DNA of 64,000 nt from Muribaculaceae bacterium (GTDB lineage: Bacteria > Bacteroidota > Bacteroidia > Bacteroidales > Muribaculaceae), in the NCBI GenBank assembly GCA_022484565.1, contig JAKVKZ010000001.1, positions 37,076 to 101,075 of the forward strand. Reading direction: 5' to 3'. The translations under genes and the position numbers were made by a program. Of this stretch, positions 42,530 through 51,843 are shown one piece after another. The notes under the pieces are model-generated. The model saw only the letters and a list, made by a program, of their open reading frames with translations, searched no databases and was not told where the DNA came from. How positions within the stretch are numbered: the stretch's first letter is position 1; each line of letters starts with the position of its first letter.

Positions 42530-44203
42530 ATGCACAATATAATGAAGCTGAAAATAGCTGTATTCCTGTTGCTCGGTGTAACTGTAGCTACCGTAGCACA
42601 GCATCTGCCTGATCAGATGCAGAAACTTATGAATGCCGAATTCGCTATCAATGAATATTATGTTGACAGCGTAAAAGAGAATAAAATTGTTGAGGATGCC
42701 ATAAATGGCATGCTTGAAAAGCTTGACCCCCATTCATCGTATAGCGATGCCGAGGAAACGAAAGAACTGAATGAACCGTTGCAGGGTAACTTTGGCGGTG
42801 TAGGCATTCAGTTCAATATGAAGCAGGATACGCTTTATGTGATTCAGACTGTTGCCGGCGGACCTTCTGAGCGTGTGGGCATTCTGCCTGGCGACCGTAT
42901 AGTTGAGGTCAACGACACTTCCATTGCCGGAGTGAAGATGAAAAACACTGAGGTTATGCGCCGTCTTCGCGGTCCTAAGGGCACGAAGGTGAGAGTGCTT
43001 GTAAACCGACATGGCGAGAAAATAAATTTTGTAATCACACGTGCCGAGATTCCGCTTTTCAGCATTGATGCTTCCTACATGGTGGATTCCAAGACGGGAT
43101 ACATAAAGATAAGCCGTTTTGCAGAAACGACTCATGATGAATTTATGGATGCAGCCAAAAAATTGCGCCAGCAGGGCATGACTCAGCTTATTATCGACTT
43201 GAGCGACAATGGCGGTGGATACTTGCAGGCTGCACGCGATATGGCCGATGAGTTTTTGAAAAGCAATCAGCTTATTGTTTACACTGAAGGTCGCACTTCT
43301 CCACGATATAATTTCAATTCGGATGGATTAGGCACTTTTGCCGATGGCAGACTGGTGGTTATGGTTGACCAGTATTCGGCTTCGGCATCTGAAATTTTCA
43401 CAGGTGCCATGCAGGATTGGGACCGTGGTGTGATTGTTGGTCGCAGAACTTTCGGCAAGGGCCTTGTGCAGCGTCCATTCAAATTCAAGGACAATTCAAT
43501 GATGCGTCTGACTATTGCCCGCTATTACACTCCATCAGGACGTTGCATCCAGAAACCTTATGAAAAAGGTGACAAGGATGATTACGAGAAAGACTTGTAC
43601 AACCGGATAAAGGATGGAGAACTTACTAATGTTGACAGTGTACGTTTTGATACTTCCAAGAAGTATTTCACGCTTAACAACCACCGTGTGATTTATGGTG
43701 GAGGCGGCATTATGCCCGATGTCTTTGTCCCGATTGACACTATGGAATATACTCCTTATTATCGTGACATTATGGGCAAAGGCTCAGTATTCCAGTTCAC
43801 CATTGGCTATGTGGATAAACACAGAGCCGAAATTAAGCGCAATTACGCCACATCAGCCGATTTCGACCAGAAATTTGTGGTCTCTGACGAGCTTATGAAG
43901 GATTTGGTTGCAGCCGGCACAAAGGACAGTGTGAAATACAATGCGACGCAATATCAAAAGAGTGAAAATATCCTCAAATTGATTGTCAAGGCTTTGATTG
44001 CACGCGACACTTACGACAATGCTGATTATTACCGCATTGTGAATCACCATAACAATGTGCTTGATGAGGCTGTGAAAGTTATTAACGATGAAAAACGCTA
44101 CAACGACCTCCTTTTGCGTTCACATTATGTGCCGAAGGCTTCAGTGGCAAAGCCCACATCTGACTCAAAGGCAAAGTCCGTTGTAAATAAAAAGAAGAAG
44201 TAA
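42530..44203 (+). CDS. C-terminal processing protease (S41 family, PDZ domain)
   Basis: The 557-residue protein has a signal peptide; the second ATG (42542) gives the more typical one (MKLKIAVFLLLGVTVATVAQ). A PDZ domain (about 85-170, GNFGGVGIQFN and GDRIVEVNDT) precedes the S41 core with the nucleophilic serine in YSASASEIF (about 285) and the lysine in FGKGLVQ (about 305). It trims or degrades proteins in the periplasm. A Lys/Ser-rich tail of about 25 residues follows. It converges on the M20 gene with five bases between their stops. Confidence 0.9.
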   Translation: MHNIMKLKIAVFLLLGVTVATVAQHLPDQMQKLMNAEFAINEYYVDSVKENKIVEDAINGMLEKLDPHSSYSDAEETKELNEPLQGNFGGVGIQFNMKQDTLYVIQTVAGGPSERVGILPGDRIVEVNDTSIAGVKMKNTEVMRRLRGPKGTKVRVLVNRHGEKINFVITRAEIPLFSIDASYMVDSKTGYIKISRFAETTHDEFMDAAKKLRQQGMTQLIIDLSDNGGGYLQAARDMADEFLKSNQLIVYTEGRTSPRYNFNSDGLGTFADGRLVVMVDQYSASASEIFTGAMQDWDRGVIVGRRTFGKGLVQRPFKFKDNSMMRLTIARYYTPSGRCIQKPYEKGDKDDYEKDLYNRIKDGELTNVDSVRFDTSKKYFTLNNHRVIYGGGGIMPDVFVPIDTMEYTPYYRDIMGKGSVFQFTIGYVDKHRAEIKRNYATSADFDQKFVVSDELMKDLVAAGTKDSVKYNATQYQKSENILKLIVKALIARDTYDNADYYRIVNHHNNVLDEAVKVINDEKRYNDLLLRSHYVPKASVAKPTSDSKAKSVVNKKKK

Positions 44204-44208
44204 ACGGC

Positions 44209-45279
44209 TTAGAATGCGGCTCCGTCGAGCAGGGTGATGTAGGTTTGGATAGCATCCCTGATTTCCGGCAGAGTAATGTATTCATCAGCTGTGTGCGACC
44301 GTGATGAATCGCCTGGCCCCATTTTCAGCGACGGGAACGGCATCAATGACTGGTCGGACAGGGTAGGTGAGCCGAAAGGCTTTTTACCGAGTATTGTCAG
44401 CCGTTGCACCAGTGGATGGTCAGGACTGATATTTGATGAATTCAGCCTTGTGGAACGAGGCGTGAGGGTGCTGTCGTCGGTTATCACATTTTGAATCATT
44501 TCCAAAGTCTCTGCGTTGCTGTAGGCATCTGTAGTGCGCACGTCAACCACAATTTTGCAAACATCAGGAATCACATTGTGCTGGCTTCCTGCTGCAATTT
44601 GAGTTACCGTCACTTTCACTGGTCCAAGCAGTGCTGATTCCTTATCGAATTTCAAATTCCGCAATTTTTCTATCAAAGGAAGTGCCTTGTAGATGGCATT
44701 GACTCCGCCTTCGCGTGCAGCGTGTCCAGCCACTCCGTGTATCACCCCGTCAAGCACCATCAGTCCTTTTTCGGCGGTTGCAGGCTGCATCGATGTTGGT
44801 TCTCCAACTATGGCAACACTGATTGCTGGCAGCAGTGGCAGCACTGATTCTATTCCGCCTTTTCCTCCCACTTCCTCCTCACATGAGGCAAGAAATATTA
44901 CATTATATTGCTGAGGCCTTTTTGTCAAGTCTCTGAATGCGGCAAATAGCGACACCACCGATGCTCCTGCATCGTTGCTCCCAAGTCCGTAGAGTGTCTC
45001 TGTTGCTTCATCAATTTCAGCTTCAAATGGATTATGTTTCCATTCATCGTTTGGTTTAACCGTGTCGATATGGCTGTTGAGCAGCAATGTGGGTTTGCCT
45101 GTGTCGATTTCTTTGGCAATGCACCATGTGTTGTTGCCTTTGCGCTGAGGCTCGAATCCAGCTTTGCGCATCCAGCGTTCCACCACGTCGACGGCTTTTG
45201 CTTCATCGTGGCTCGTCGATGGTGTTGCTATCAGTTCTTTCAGCATGTCCACTGCGTCATAATATATTTCGTCGTCCAT
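44209..45279 (-). CDS. M20-family metallo-hydrolase (ArgE/DapE-like)
   Basis: The 356-residue protein has the metal motifs of M20 peptidases: NSHIDTVKP (about 68-76, with His and Asp), GLGSNDAGASVVSL (about 96-109, bridging Asp) and ASCEEEVGGKGG (about 131-142, catalytic Glu then metal Glu), and a C-terminal HTADEY. In Bacteroidota this branch often acts as N-acyl-ornithine deacylase in arginine synthesis, but succinyl-diaminopimelate desuccinylase or a dipeptidase cannot be excluded. It stands alone on the minus strand. Confidence 0.85.
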   Translation of the reverse strand: MDDEIYYDAVDMLKELIATPSTSHDEAKAVDVVERWMRKAGFEPQRKGNNTWCIAKEIDTGKPTLLLNSHIDTVKPNDEWKHNPFEAEIDEATETLYGLGSNDAGASVVSLFAAFRDLTKRPQQYNVIFLASCEEEVGGKGGIESVLPLLPAISVAIVGEPTSMQPATAEKGLMVLDGVIHGVAGHAAREGGVNAIYKALPLIEKLRNLKFDKESALLGPVKVTVTQIAAGSQHNVIPDVCKIVVDVRTTDAYSNAETLEMIQNVITDDSTLTPRSTRLNSSNISPDHPLVQRLTILGKKPFGSPTLSDQSLMPFPSLKMGPGDSSRSHTADEYITLPEIRDAIQTYITLLDGAAF

Positions 45280-45469
45280 ATCTTCTTTTGATTAGTTTCG
45301 CCTCAAATTTAGCAAATATTCGTGTCTTGAGACTCATTTTGAATCCTAAAATCAAATATTTGAGTTATTATCCTTTGATTTTGTCCTGTTTGTATCTCTT
45401 TTCTATCGCCATTGCGTATTGTCTCATCTCTTTTCGCAGGTAGTTTTTTGTATTATTTTGCGACAAAAT

Positions 45470-45500
45470 TTTGTCTTGATAAAGTATTGGATTATATTCG
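45470..45500 (+). promoter_or_regulatory. Possible promoter for the SUMF1-like gene
   Basis: TTTG at 45470-45473 and TATATTCG at 45493-45500 (one mismatch to TAnnTTTG) are 19 bases apart. The ATG chosen for the gene is at 45538. Confidence 0.45.
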
Positions 45501-45537
45501 CAATGAAAAAACTTTTAAAAACGAAAACCAAGAAGAC

Positions 45538-46383
45538 ATGAAATCTTATGAAGAAAATTTAAGTTTCCTGATTGTTCTCATGGCAATTATGTTGCTGTGC
45601 TTTTGCCCGTCGATGGCGCAGGACAAGCCGTCTGCTGTCGTGCTTAAAGCAATTCAGAAAGTTGGCTTGGTGTGGGTGGATGGCGGCACTTTCTCTATGG
45701 GCAGTTCCGATACTGAAGCTTACCAATGGGAAAAGCCGGTTCACAACGTCACAGTCAGCGGTTTTTACATCGGCAAATATGAAGTTACGCAAAAGCTGTG
45801 GAGCAGTGTAATGAAAAGGAATCCGAGTGAAAATAAGGGGCTGGCTCTTCCTGTTAATCATGCCAGTTGGATTGATTGTTGCCGTTTCTGCAATGTTTTG
45901 AGTTTGAGATGTGGCCTTAAATGCTGTTATCGCATCACTGGCCGTGGCATGGAGGCCACGGTTGAGTTGGTTAGTGCTACTGGTGGTTTCCGTTTGCCCA
46001 CGGAGGCTGAATGGGAGTTTGCGGCTCGTGGTGGCAACAAAAGTAAAGGCTACAAATATTCAGGCAGCAATTCTGTCAGCGATGTGGCGTGGCAAAGCGA
46101 CAACAGCGATTTCCGCCCTCATGCAGTGGGGCATAAGAAGGCCAATGAACTTGGCCTTTTCGACATGAGCGGCAATGTGTGGGAATGGTGTTGGGATTTG
46201 AGGGCTGATTACACTTCGGCTGTCCTCACCAATCCTCTTGGTGCCGACAGTGGCAATTGGCGTATTGTGCGTGGAGGCAGTTTTGACAATGATGCCACTG
46301 TGGCGCGTTGTTCTTATCGCCACGGCTTTGCCGATTCCTACACCGAGGAAGGCACTGGTTTGCGTCTTGTCCTTGTGCCGTAG
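45538..46383 (+). CDS. Exported SUMF1/formylglycine-generating-enzyme-fold protein
   Basis: I start at the ATG at 45538, which gives a signal peptide ending PSMAQ; an earlier TTG at 45412 adds a non-conserved stretch over the promoter. The 281-residue protein is one FGE-sulfatase domain: VDGGTFSMGSS (about 45-55), FYIGKYEVTQKLW (about 75-87), FRLPTEAEWEFAARGG (about 154-169), GNVWEWCWD and IVRGGSFDN. The cysteine pair used for catalysis in true formylglycine-generating enzymes is not in place, since the C-terminal block reads ATVARCSYRHG. It is therefore more likely a binding or glycine-oxidase-unrelated member. Several extra cysteines lie at CCRFCNVLSLRCGLKCC. Confidence 0.8.
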   Translation: MKSYEENLSFLIVLMAIMLLCFCPSMAQDKPSAVVLKAIQKVGLVWVDGGTFSMGSSDTEAYQWEKPVHNVTVSGFYIGKYEVTQKLWSSVMKRNPSENKGLALPVNHASWIDCCRFCNVLSLRCGLKCCYRITGRGMEATVELVSATGGFRLPTEAEWEFAARGGNKSKGYKYSGSNSVSDVAWQSDNSDFRPHAVGHKKANELGLFDMSGNVWEWCWDLRADYTSAVLTNPLGADSGNWRIVRGGSFDNDATVARCSYRHGFADSYTEEGTGLRLVLVP

Positions 46384-46465
46384 TTGTCCATTCTGTTTCC
46401 ATGTTTTGTGATTTGTGCTTATTTTATTGATAAGTACAGCCTCCTTGCTGTTTTTTTGCGTGGGT

Positions 46466-46497
46466 TTTGCATTTCACGCCCTTTTTACTTATCTTTG
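46466..46497 (+). promoter_or_regulatory. Bacteroidota-type promoter for the tricorn-type protease
   Basis: TTTG at 46466-46469 and TATCTTTG at 46490-46497 are 20 bases apart, 72 bases before the ATG at 46570. A small hairpin with a T run (46436-46457) just upstream may end the previous transcript. Confidence 0.75.
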
Positions 46498-46569
46498 CGT
46501 GTCATTAGTGAATGAATTGTTTTAGTCACATGCACACTTTATCTTGAAATTTATATCAAATTTTTATTT

Positions 46570-49500
46570 ATGAAGAAAATATTTCTTTTTTCATTGATGT
46601 CCGTTTTAGTGGCAATGTTTGCAAATGCTGATGAGGCTCGGCTGCTGCGTTTCCCTACGACGAACGGCACCGATGTGGTGTTCTCTTATGCCGGTGACCT
46701 TTACAAGGCTCCGTTGTCAGGTGGTGAGGCTGAGCGCCTCACTTCGCACATTGGATATGAAATGTTTGCACGATTTTCCCCTGATGGTAAGCAATTGGCT
46801 TTCACTGGCCAATACGATGGTAACACTGAAGTTTATCTTATGTCGGCCAATGGTGGAACGCCAAAACGCTTGACTTTTACGAGCACTAACTCCCGCGATG
46901 ACATCGGTGACCGTATGGGACCGAACAATGTGGTGATGACTTGGTCGCCCGACGGCAAGAATATTGTGTATCGTAACCGCATCAGCGATGGCTTCGACGG
47001 CAAACTTTGGACGGTATCTGTCAATGGCGGTATGCCTACTCAGATTCCACTTCCCGAAGGCGGTTTCTGCTCTTATTCGCCCGACGGCAAACTTTTTGCC
47101 TACAATCGCGTGTTCCGTGAATTTCGTACTTGGAAGCACTATAAAGGCGGTATGGCTGATGATATTTGGATTTACGACCCTCAGGCAAAATCGGTCACTA
47201 ACATTACTAATAATATCTCTCAGGATGTTATGCCAATGTGGATTGGCGATGAGATTTTCTTTATCTCCGACCGTGACAAGACTATGAATATCTTCGTCTA
47301 TAACACTAAGACGAAGACCACTGAAAAGGTTACCAATTATGATAATTATGATGTCCGCTTTCCGAGCAGCAATGGCCATGTCATTGTTTACGAGAATGCC
47401 GGCTATCTTTATAAACTTGACCCTGCCACTCGCCAGAGCACTAAAATAGACATTTCAATTAATGCTGAAGGCATTTATGCACGTTCCACTATCAAGCATG
47501 TCGCTAAGAACATCACTTACGCTGAAGCGGCACCCGATGGCAGCCGAATTGTTGCCACTGCCCGTGGCGAAGTGTTCGATGTTCCGGTAGAGAAGGGCGT
47601 TACCCGCAATATCACCCGTACTCCTGGCGCAAATGAGCGTCAAGGCACATGGAGTCCTGATGGCAAATACATCGCTTACATCAGCGACCGCACTGGCGAA
47701 ACTGAATTGTGGCTTCAGGACAATAAGGAAGGCAATCCAATCCAGCTTACAAAGGATAATGACACATATATTCGCACTGCCACTTGGAGTCCGGATAGCC
47801 GCAAAATAGCATACACTGACCGCAAGAACCGTGTTGTGCTTGTTGATGTTGCGTCGCATTCCAAGAAAGTCCTCTTGCAGGATTCCATCGGTGAATTCCC
47901 TGGAGTGGAGTTCTCGCCCGATGGCCAGTGGCTCACTTACACTCAGAGTGAAAAGAACGATATGAGCTTGGTTTATGTTTACAATATTGCAACAGGCAAG
48001 CAGTATCCAATTACTGAGCGTTGGTACGATTCAAGTTCACCAGTGTTCAGTTCCGATGGCAAGTATCTTGTATTTGCTTCTGCCCGCGATTTGAATCCTA
48101 TCTATAGTGATGTGGAATGGAACTTTGCCTACAAAAACATGTATGGCGTTTACATCGCTTTGCTTTCCAAGGACACTAAGTCGCCGTTCCTGCCTGATGA
48201 CGCTCAGGTTAAGGTGACATCTGATTCGCAGAATAATGCTAAGTCAAAAGCTAAGTCCGACAAAAAGGATTCAGGCGAAAAGGCTTCGGCTGCTCCATCT
48301 GTTAAGATTGACTTCGATGGTATAGCCGACCGAATTGTCAAGCTGCCTCTCAAAGCTGATTATTACGGTAATTTCTATTCAAATGGTAAAAAAGTATGGT
48401 ACGAGAATAGTGATGGAGTAAGGGTATTCGACCTTGCAGAGCAGAAAGATGAATCGGTTGCCGATGGCGTTTCAATGTACCCGACAGCCGATGGCAAGAA
48501 AGCACTATTTTATAAGCAGTCCTCAGGCTCTGTTTATGTCACTGATATGCCTTCAGGCAAGGCTGACCTCAGCAAAGCAGTTGACCTTTCCGATATGACG
48601 GCCACTGTGGATTATGCTAAGGAATGGGCACAAATTTACGATGAGGCATGGCGTGCTTACCGCGACGGCTTCTATCTTGAAAATATGCATGGCGTTGATT
48701 GGAAGGCGATGAAGCAGAAATATGCCGTCCTTCTTCCTTATGTGAAATGCCGTGTTGACCTTAATTACATTATCGGTTCTCTTATCAGCGAGATGTCGTG
48801 CGGACACTCTTATGTCAGCCCTGGTGAATATGCCAAAGCTGCAACAGTGAAGATGGGACTGCTTGGCGCTCAAATCAGCCATGACAAGAGCGGTTTCTTC
48901 AGCATCGACAGCATACTTCCTGGTGCCAACTATCGCAAGGAACTTTATTCTCCGCTCACTGAACCCGGCATGAATATTAAGAAGGGCGATTTCATCGTCT
49001 CTGTCGATGGCGTTCCTACCGATTCCACTGATAACATTTACTCGTTGCTTGCCGGCAAGGCTGGCGTGCTCACTGAACTTGGCATTAATTCCACTGCATC
49101 GCTTGCTGGTGCCCGCAAGGTGGTTGTCAAGCCTATTGATGATGAATATCCTCTCTATCATTACGCTTGGGTGCAGAACAATATAAAGACTGTTGACAAA
49201 GCATCAGGCGGCAAGATTGGTTACATCTACATCCCTGACATGGGACCTGAAGGCTTGAATGAGTTTGTACGCTATTATTATCCTCAACTCGATAAGCAGG
49301 CTTTGATTATTGACGACCGTGGCAATGGTGGTGGCAACATCTCCCCAATGGTTATCGAGCGTTTGCTCCGTTTCCCTTATCGTCTCACAATGATGCGTGG
49401 CTCCAACAAGATTGGCACCACTCCTATGGGCACTCAGGTTGGTCCTAAGGTGTTGCTTGTCAACAAATATTCCGCTTCCGATGGCGACCTCTTCCCATGG

Positions 49501-49830
49501 AGTTTCAAGGCCACTAAGATTGGCAAAATCATCGGCACGCGCACTTGGGGTGGCATTATCGGCATATCCGGCTCGCTGCCTTACATGGATGGTACTGATA
49601 TTCGTGTTCCGTTCTTCACTAACTACGATGCCAAGACTGGCAAGTGGATTGTCGAGAATCATGGCGTTGACCCTGATATTCTTCTCGATAATGACCCTGT
49701 CAAGGAACAGATGGGCGAGGATCAGCAACTCAACGAGGCTGTCAAGGTTGCTCTCGACGAACTTAAAACCCGTGTTCCGTTGCCTCCAGTTCCAGCTCCT
49801 CGTACTTTGAAGGATTTGGGAATCCAATAG
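46570..49830 (+). CDS. Tricorn-type S41 protease with PD40 propellers
   Basis: The 1086-residue protein has a signal peptide (about 1-20). The first half is two PD40 propellers with repeated SPDGK motifs (FSPDGKQLAFTG, WSPDGKNIVYR, YSPDGKLFAYN, WSPDGKYIAYIS, FSPDGQWLTYT). A Lys/Ser linker near 555-580 leads to the C-terminal core. There a PDZ-like region (about 790-860) precedes S41 motifs DDRGNGGGNISP (about 917) and NKYSASDGD (about 965) with the nucleophilic serine. Bacterial tricorn homologues degrade peptides; the signal implies the periplasm. Length fits the family (about 1050-1100). Single-gene transcript with its own promoter and terminator. Confidence 0.9.
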   Translation: MKKIFLFSLMSVLVAMFANADEARLLRFPTTNGTDVVFSYAGDLYKAPLSGGEAERLTSHIGYEMFARFSPDGKQLAFTGQYDGNTEVYLMSANGGTPKRLTFTSTNSRDDIGDRMGPNNVVMTWSPDGKNIVYRNRISDGFDGKLWTVSVNGGMPTQIPLPEGGFCSYSPDGKLFAYNRVFREFRTWKHYKGGMADDIWIYDPQAKSVTNITNNISQDVMPMWIGDEIFFISDRDKTMNIFVYNTKTKTTEKVTNYDNYDVRFPSSNGHVIVYENAGYLYKLDPATRQSTKIDISINAEGIYARSTIKHVAKNITYAEAAPDGSRIVATARGEVFDVPVEKGVTRNITRTPGANERQGTWSPDGKYIAYISDRTGETELWLQDNKEGNPIQLTKDNDTYIRTATWSPDSRKIAYTDRKNRVVLVDVASHSKKVLLQDSIGEFPGVEFSPDGQWLTYTQSEKNDMSLVYVYNIATGKQYPITERWYDSSSPVFSSDGKYLVFASARDLNPIYSDVEWNFAYKNMYGVYIALLSKDTKSPFLPDDAQVKVTSDSQNNAKSKAKSDKKDSGEKASAAPSVKIDFDGIADRIVKLPLKADYYGNFYSNGKKVWYENSDGVRVFDLAEQKDESVADGVSMYPTADGKKALFYKQSSGSVYVTDMPSGKADLSKAVDLSDMTATVDYAKEWAQIYDEAWRAYRDGFYLENMHGVDWKAMKQKYAVLLPYVKCRVDLNYIIGSLISEMSCGHSYVSPGEYAKAATVKMGLLGAQISHDKSGFFSIDSILPGANYRKELYSPLTEPGMNIKKGDFIVSVDGVPTDSTDNIYSLLAGKAGVLTELGINSTASLAGARKVVVKPIDDEYPLYHYAWVQNNIKTVDKASGGKIGYIYIPDMGPEGLNEFVRYYYPQLDKQALIIDDRGNGGGNISPMVIERLLRFPYRLTMMRGSNKIGTTPMGTQVGPKVLLVNKYSASDGDLFPWSFKATKIGKIIGTRTWGGIIGISGSLPYMDGTDIRVPFFTNYDAKTGKWIVENHGVDPDILLDNDPVKEQMGEDQQLNEAVKVALDELKTRVPLPPVPAPRTLKDLGIQ

Positions 49831-49854
49831 AAGGTAAATACATCTATAATTTTT

Positions 49855-49905
49855 ATCAGGCCAAATCAATTTGACATTTATGCAGGTTGGTTTGGCCTGA
49901 TTTTT
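49855..49905 (+). terminator. Terminator of the tricorn-type protease gene
   Basis: ATCAGGCCAAATCA pairs with TGGTTTGGCCTGAT with one G-T pair, and a TTTTTG tract follows. It starts 25 bases after the stop. Confidence 0.8.
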
Positions 49906-49945
49906 GATTTATTTTTCCTTAAATCTGATAATTTTTTATGATTAA

Positions 49946-49977
49946 TTTGTCATTTTGTCATTTCTGTCGTATATTTG
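49946..49977 (+). promoter_or_regulatory. Bacteroidota-type promoter for the glutamine synthetase gene
   Basis: TTTG at 49946-49949 and TATATTTG at 49970-49977 are 20 bases apart, 42 bases before the ATG at 50020. Confidence 0.75.
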
Positions 49978-50019
49978 TAAAACATAAACAAGATATTAAC
50001 TGAAATTTTTAATACCGAT

Positions 50020-51540
50020 ATGACTGAACAAAAAAAACTTAGCAATGAATTGCTTCTGAATGCCAATAAAGTGGTGGCATTTCTAAATAAGCCGGCAAAT
50101 GATTTCACTAAAGCCGACATCATTTCCTATATTTGTCAGAACGATATCCGCATGGTCAATTTCCTTTATCCAGGCGGTGACGGGCGATTGAAGACATTGA
50201 ATTTTGCTGTTACTAATCTGGCGTATCTCGACACAATTCTTTCTTGTGGAGAGCGCGTCGATGGTTCAAGCCTTTTCTCTTTCATTGAGGCTTCAAGCAG
50301 TGACCTTTATGTTATTCCGCGTTTTTCCACTGCATTCGTTGACCCGTTTGCTGAAATTCCTACTCTCGATTTGCTTTGCTCATTTTTCAATAAGGATGGA
50401 GAACTGCTTGAAAGCGCTCCTAATCACACTCTTTCCAAGGCTTGTCGGGCTTTTACCGAAGTCACTGGAATGGAGTTTTATGCGATGGGAGAACTTGAAT
50501 ATTATGTGATTGCTCCTGAGCAGCCTCTTTTCCCTGCAACTGACCAGCACGGCTATCATGAATCTTCGCCTTTTGCCAAGATGAATGATTTCCGCTCCCA
50601 GTGCATGTCGTATATTGCGCAGACTGGTGGCGAAATTAAATATGGTCATTCCGAGGTGGGGAATTTCACGCTTGATGGAAATTCTTACGAACAGAATGAG
50701 ATTGAATTTATTCCAGTGCCTGCTGAAAAGGCTGCCGATGAACTGATGCTTGCTAAATGGGTTATCAGGAATGCAGGTTTCCGTAGTGGTTTTGACATTA
50801 CATTCGCTCCCAAAATCACCACTGGCAAAGCTGGTTCAGGACTTCACATCCACATGCTTTTCAAGAAGAATGGCAAGAATATGATGCTCTCGGCCGGTGA
50901 ACTTTCCGATATCGCCAAAAAGGGCATTGCTGGAATGATGACTCTTGCCCAGTCAATCACTGCATTCGGCAATAAGAATCCGTCTTCTTATTTCCGTCTT
51001 GTCCCGCATCAGGAAGCTCCTACTAATGTTTGTTGGGGCGTTAGCAACCGCTCTGCTCTTGTCCGTGTCCCGCTTGGCTGGTCAACTGCTGCCAACATGT
51101 GCGGAATTGCCAATCCTCTTGAAAAGGAGAATGCTTATCTCACTAATGAGAAGCAGACCGTCGAGATGCGTTCACCTGATGGTTCAGCCGATGTGTATCA
51201 ACTTATTGCTGGTCTGTGTGTCGCCTGCCGTCATGGCTTTGAAATCAGTGATGCATTGCAAATCGCGCGCTCCACGTTTGTCGATGTGAATATTCACGAC
51301 CGTAAGAACGCCGCAATTCTCCATTCGCTCAAGCAACTTCCTGCAAGTTGCTACGAATCTGCCGATTGCCTCCTTGCGCAACGGCATATCTACGAACGTT
51401 ACAACGTTTTCAGTCCTGCAATGATTGATGGCATTATCGCCAATCTCAAGTCGTTCCGCGACAAGACTCTACGTGAGGACATTGAGCACAATCCAAAGGA
51501 AGTTCAGCAGCTTGTAAACAAATATTTCCATTGTGGTTGA
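50020..51540 (+). CDS. Glutamine-synthetase-family protein (type I-like)
   Basis: The 506-residue protein has a beta-grasp N-terminal domain and the catalytic domain of glutamine synthetases: a metal-binding EFYAMGELEYYVI (about 150-162), NEIEFIPVP, the ATP-binding GKAGSGLHIHMLF (about 268-280) and SNRSALVRVP with VEMRSPDGSADVYQ toward the end. The length fits type I rather than the 730-residue type III found in many Bacteroidales. Some related proteins act on other amines, so the substrate is not certain. It is alone on its transcript. Confidence 0.85.
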   Translation: MTEQKKLSNELLLNANKVVAFLNKPANDFTKADIISYICQNDIRMVNFLYPGGDGRLKTLNFAVTNLAYLDTILSCGERVDGSSLFSFIEASSSDLYVIPRFSTAFVDPFAEIPTLDLLCSFFNKDGELLESAPNHTLSKACRAFTEVTGMEFYAMGELEYYVIAPEQPLFPATDQHGYHESSPFAKMNDFRSQCMSYIAQTGGEIKYGHSEVGNFTLDGNSYEQNEIEFIPVPAEKAADELMLAKWVIRNAGFRSGFDITFAPKITTGKAGSGLHIHMLFKKNGKNMMLSAGELSDIAKKGIAGMMTLAQSITAFGNKNPSSYFRLVPHQEAPTNVCWGVSNRSALVRVPLGWSTAANMCGIANPLEKENAYLTNEKQTVEMRSPDGSADVYQLIAGLCVACRHGFEISDALQIARSTFVDVNIHDRKNAAILHSLKQLPASCYESADCLLAQRHIYERYNVFSPAMIDGIIANLKSFRDKTLREDIEHNPKEVQQLVNKYFHCG

Positions 51541-51683
51541 TGCTCTGCTATTGGAATCAGCCGAACTGCTTTGCAGCGATTCGCTTTCTTTGTCCGATGC
51601 CTGATATTAGACGATAAAAAACGATTTTTGGCTTGACAATTTAATCTGACTTTTTCATTCTATATTCCCATCACATTCCTATT

Positions 51684-51717
51684 GGAGCCTGTTTCCCTCT
51701 GGTGCAGGCTCCATTTT
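51684..51717 (+). terminator. Terminator of the glutamine synthetase gene
   Basis: A perfect 8-base GC-rich stem, GGAGCCTG with CAGGCTCC and a 13-base loop, is followed by ATTTT. It lies in the 303-base gap before the dipeptidase gene, which otherwise holds only the tandem repeat at 51714. Confidence 0.7.
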
Positions 51718-51768
51718 AAGTCCATTTTATTACAAGAAATACCAGTTTTAAGTCCGTTTTATTACAAG
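51714..51768 (+). repeat. Two-copy tandem repeat of 23 bases
   Basis: TTTTAAGTCC[A/G]TTTTATTACAAG occurs at 51714-51736 and 51746-51768, offset by 32 bases with a single difference. A looser CCATTTTATT follows at 51785. The copies lie between the glutamine synthetase terminator and the dipeptidase gene. They could be operator sites or a simple duplication. Confidence 0.6.
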
Positions 51769-51843
51769 TATCTGTTGTTTTGTGCCATTTTATTCTTATA
51801 AAATAGCTAATTTTGTATTGGCTAATAGTCTAATAAATCAATA

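Noticed and set aside
44209..45279. Arginine biosynthesis operon
   Set aside because: The M20 protein could be an ArgE-type enzyme, but no other arg gene is nearby.
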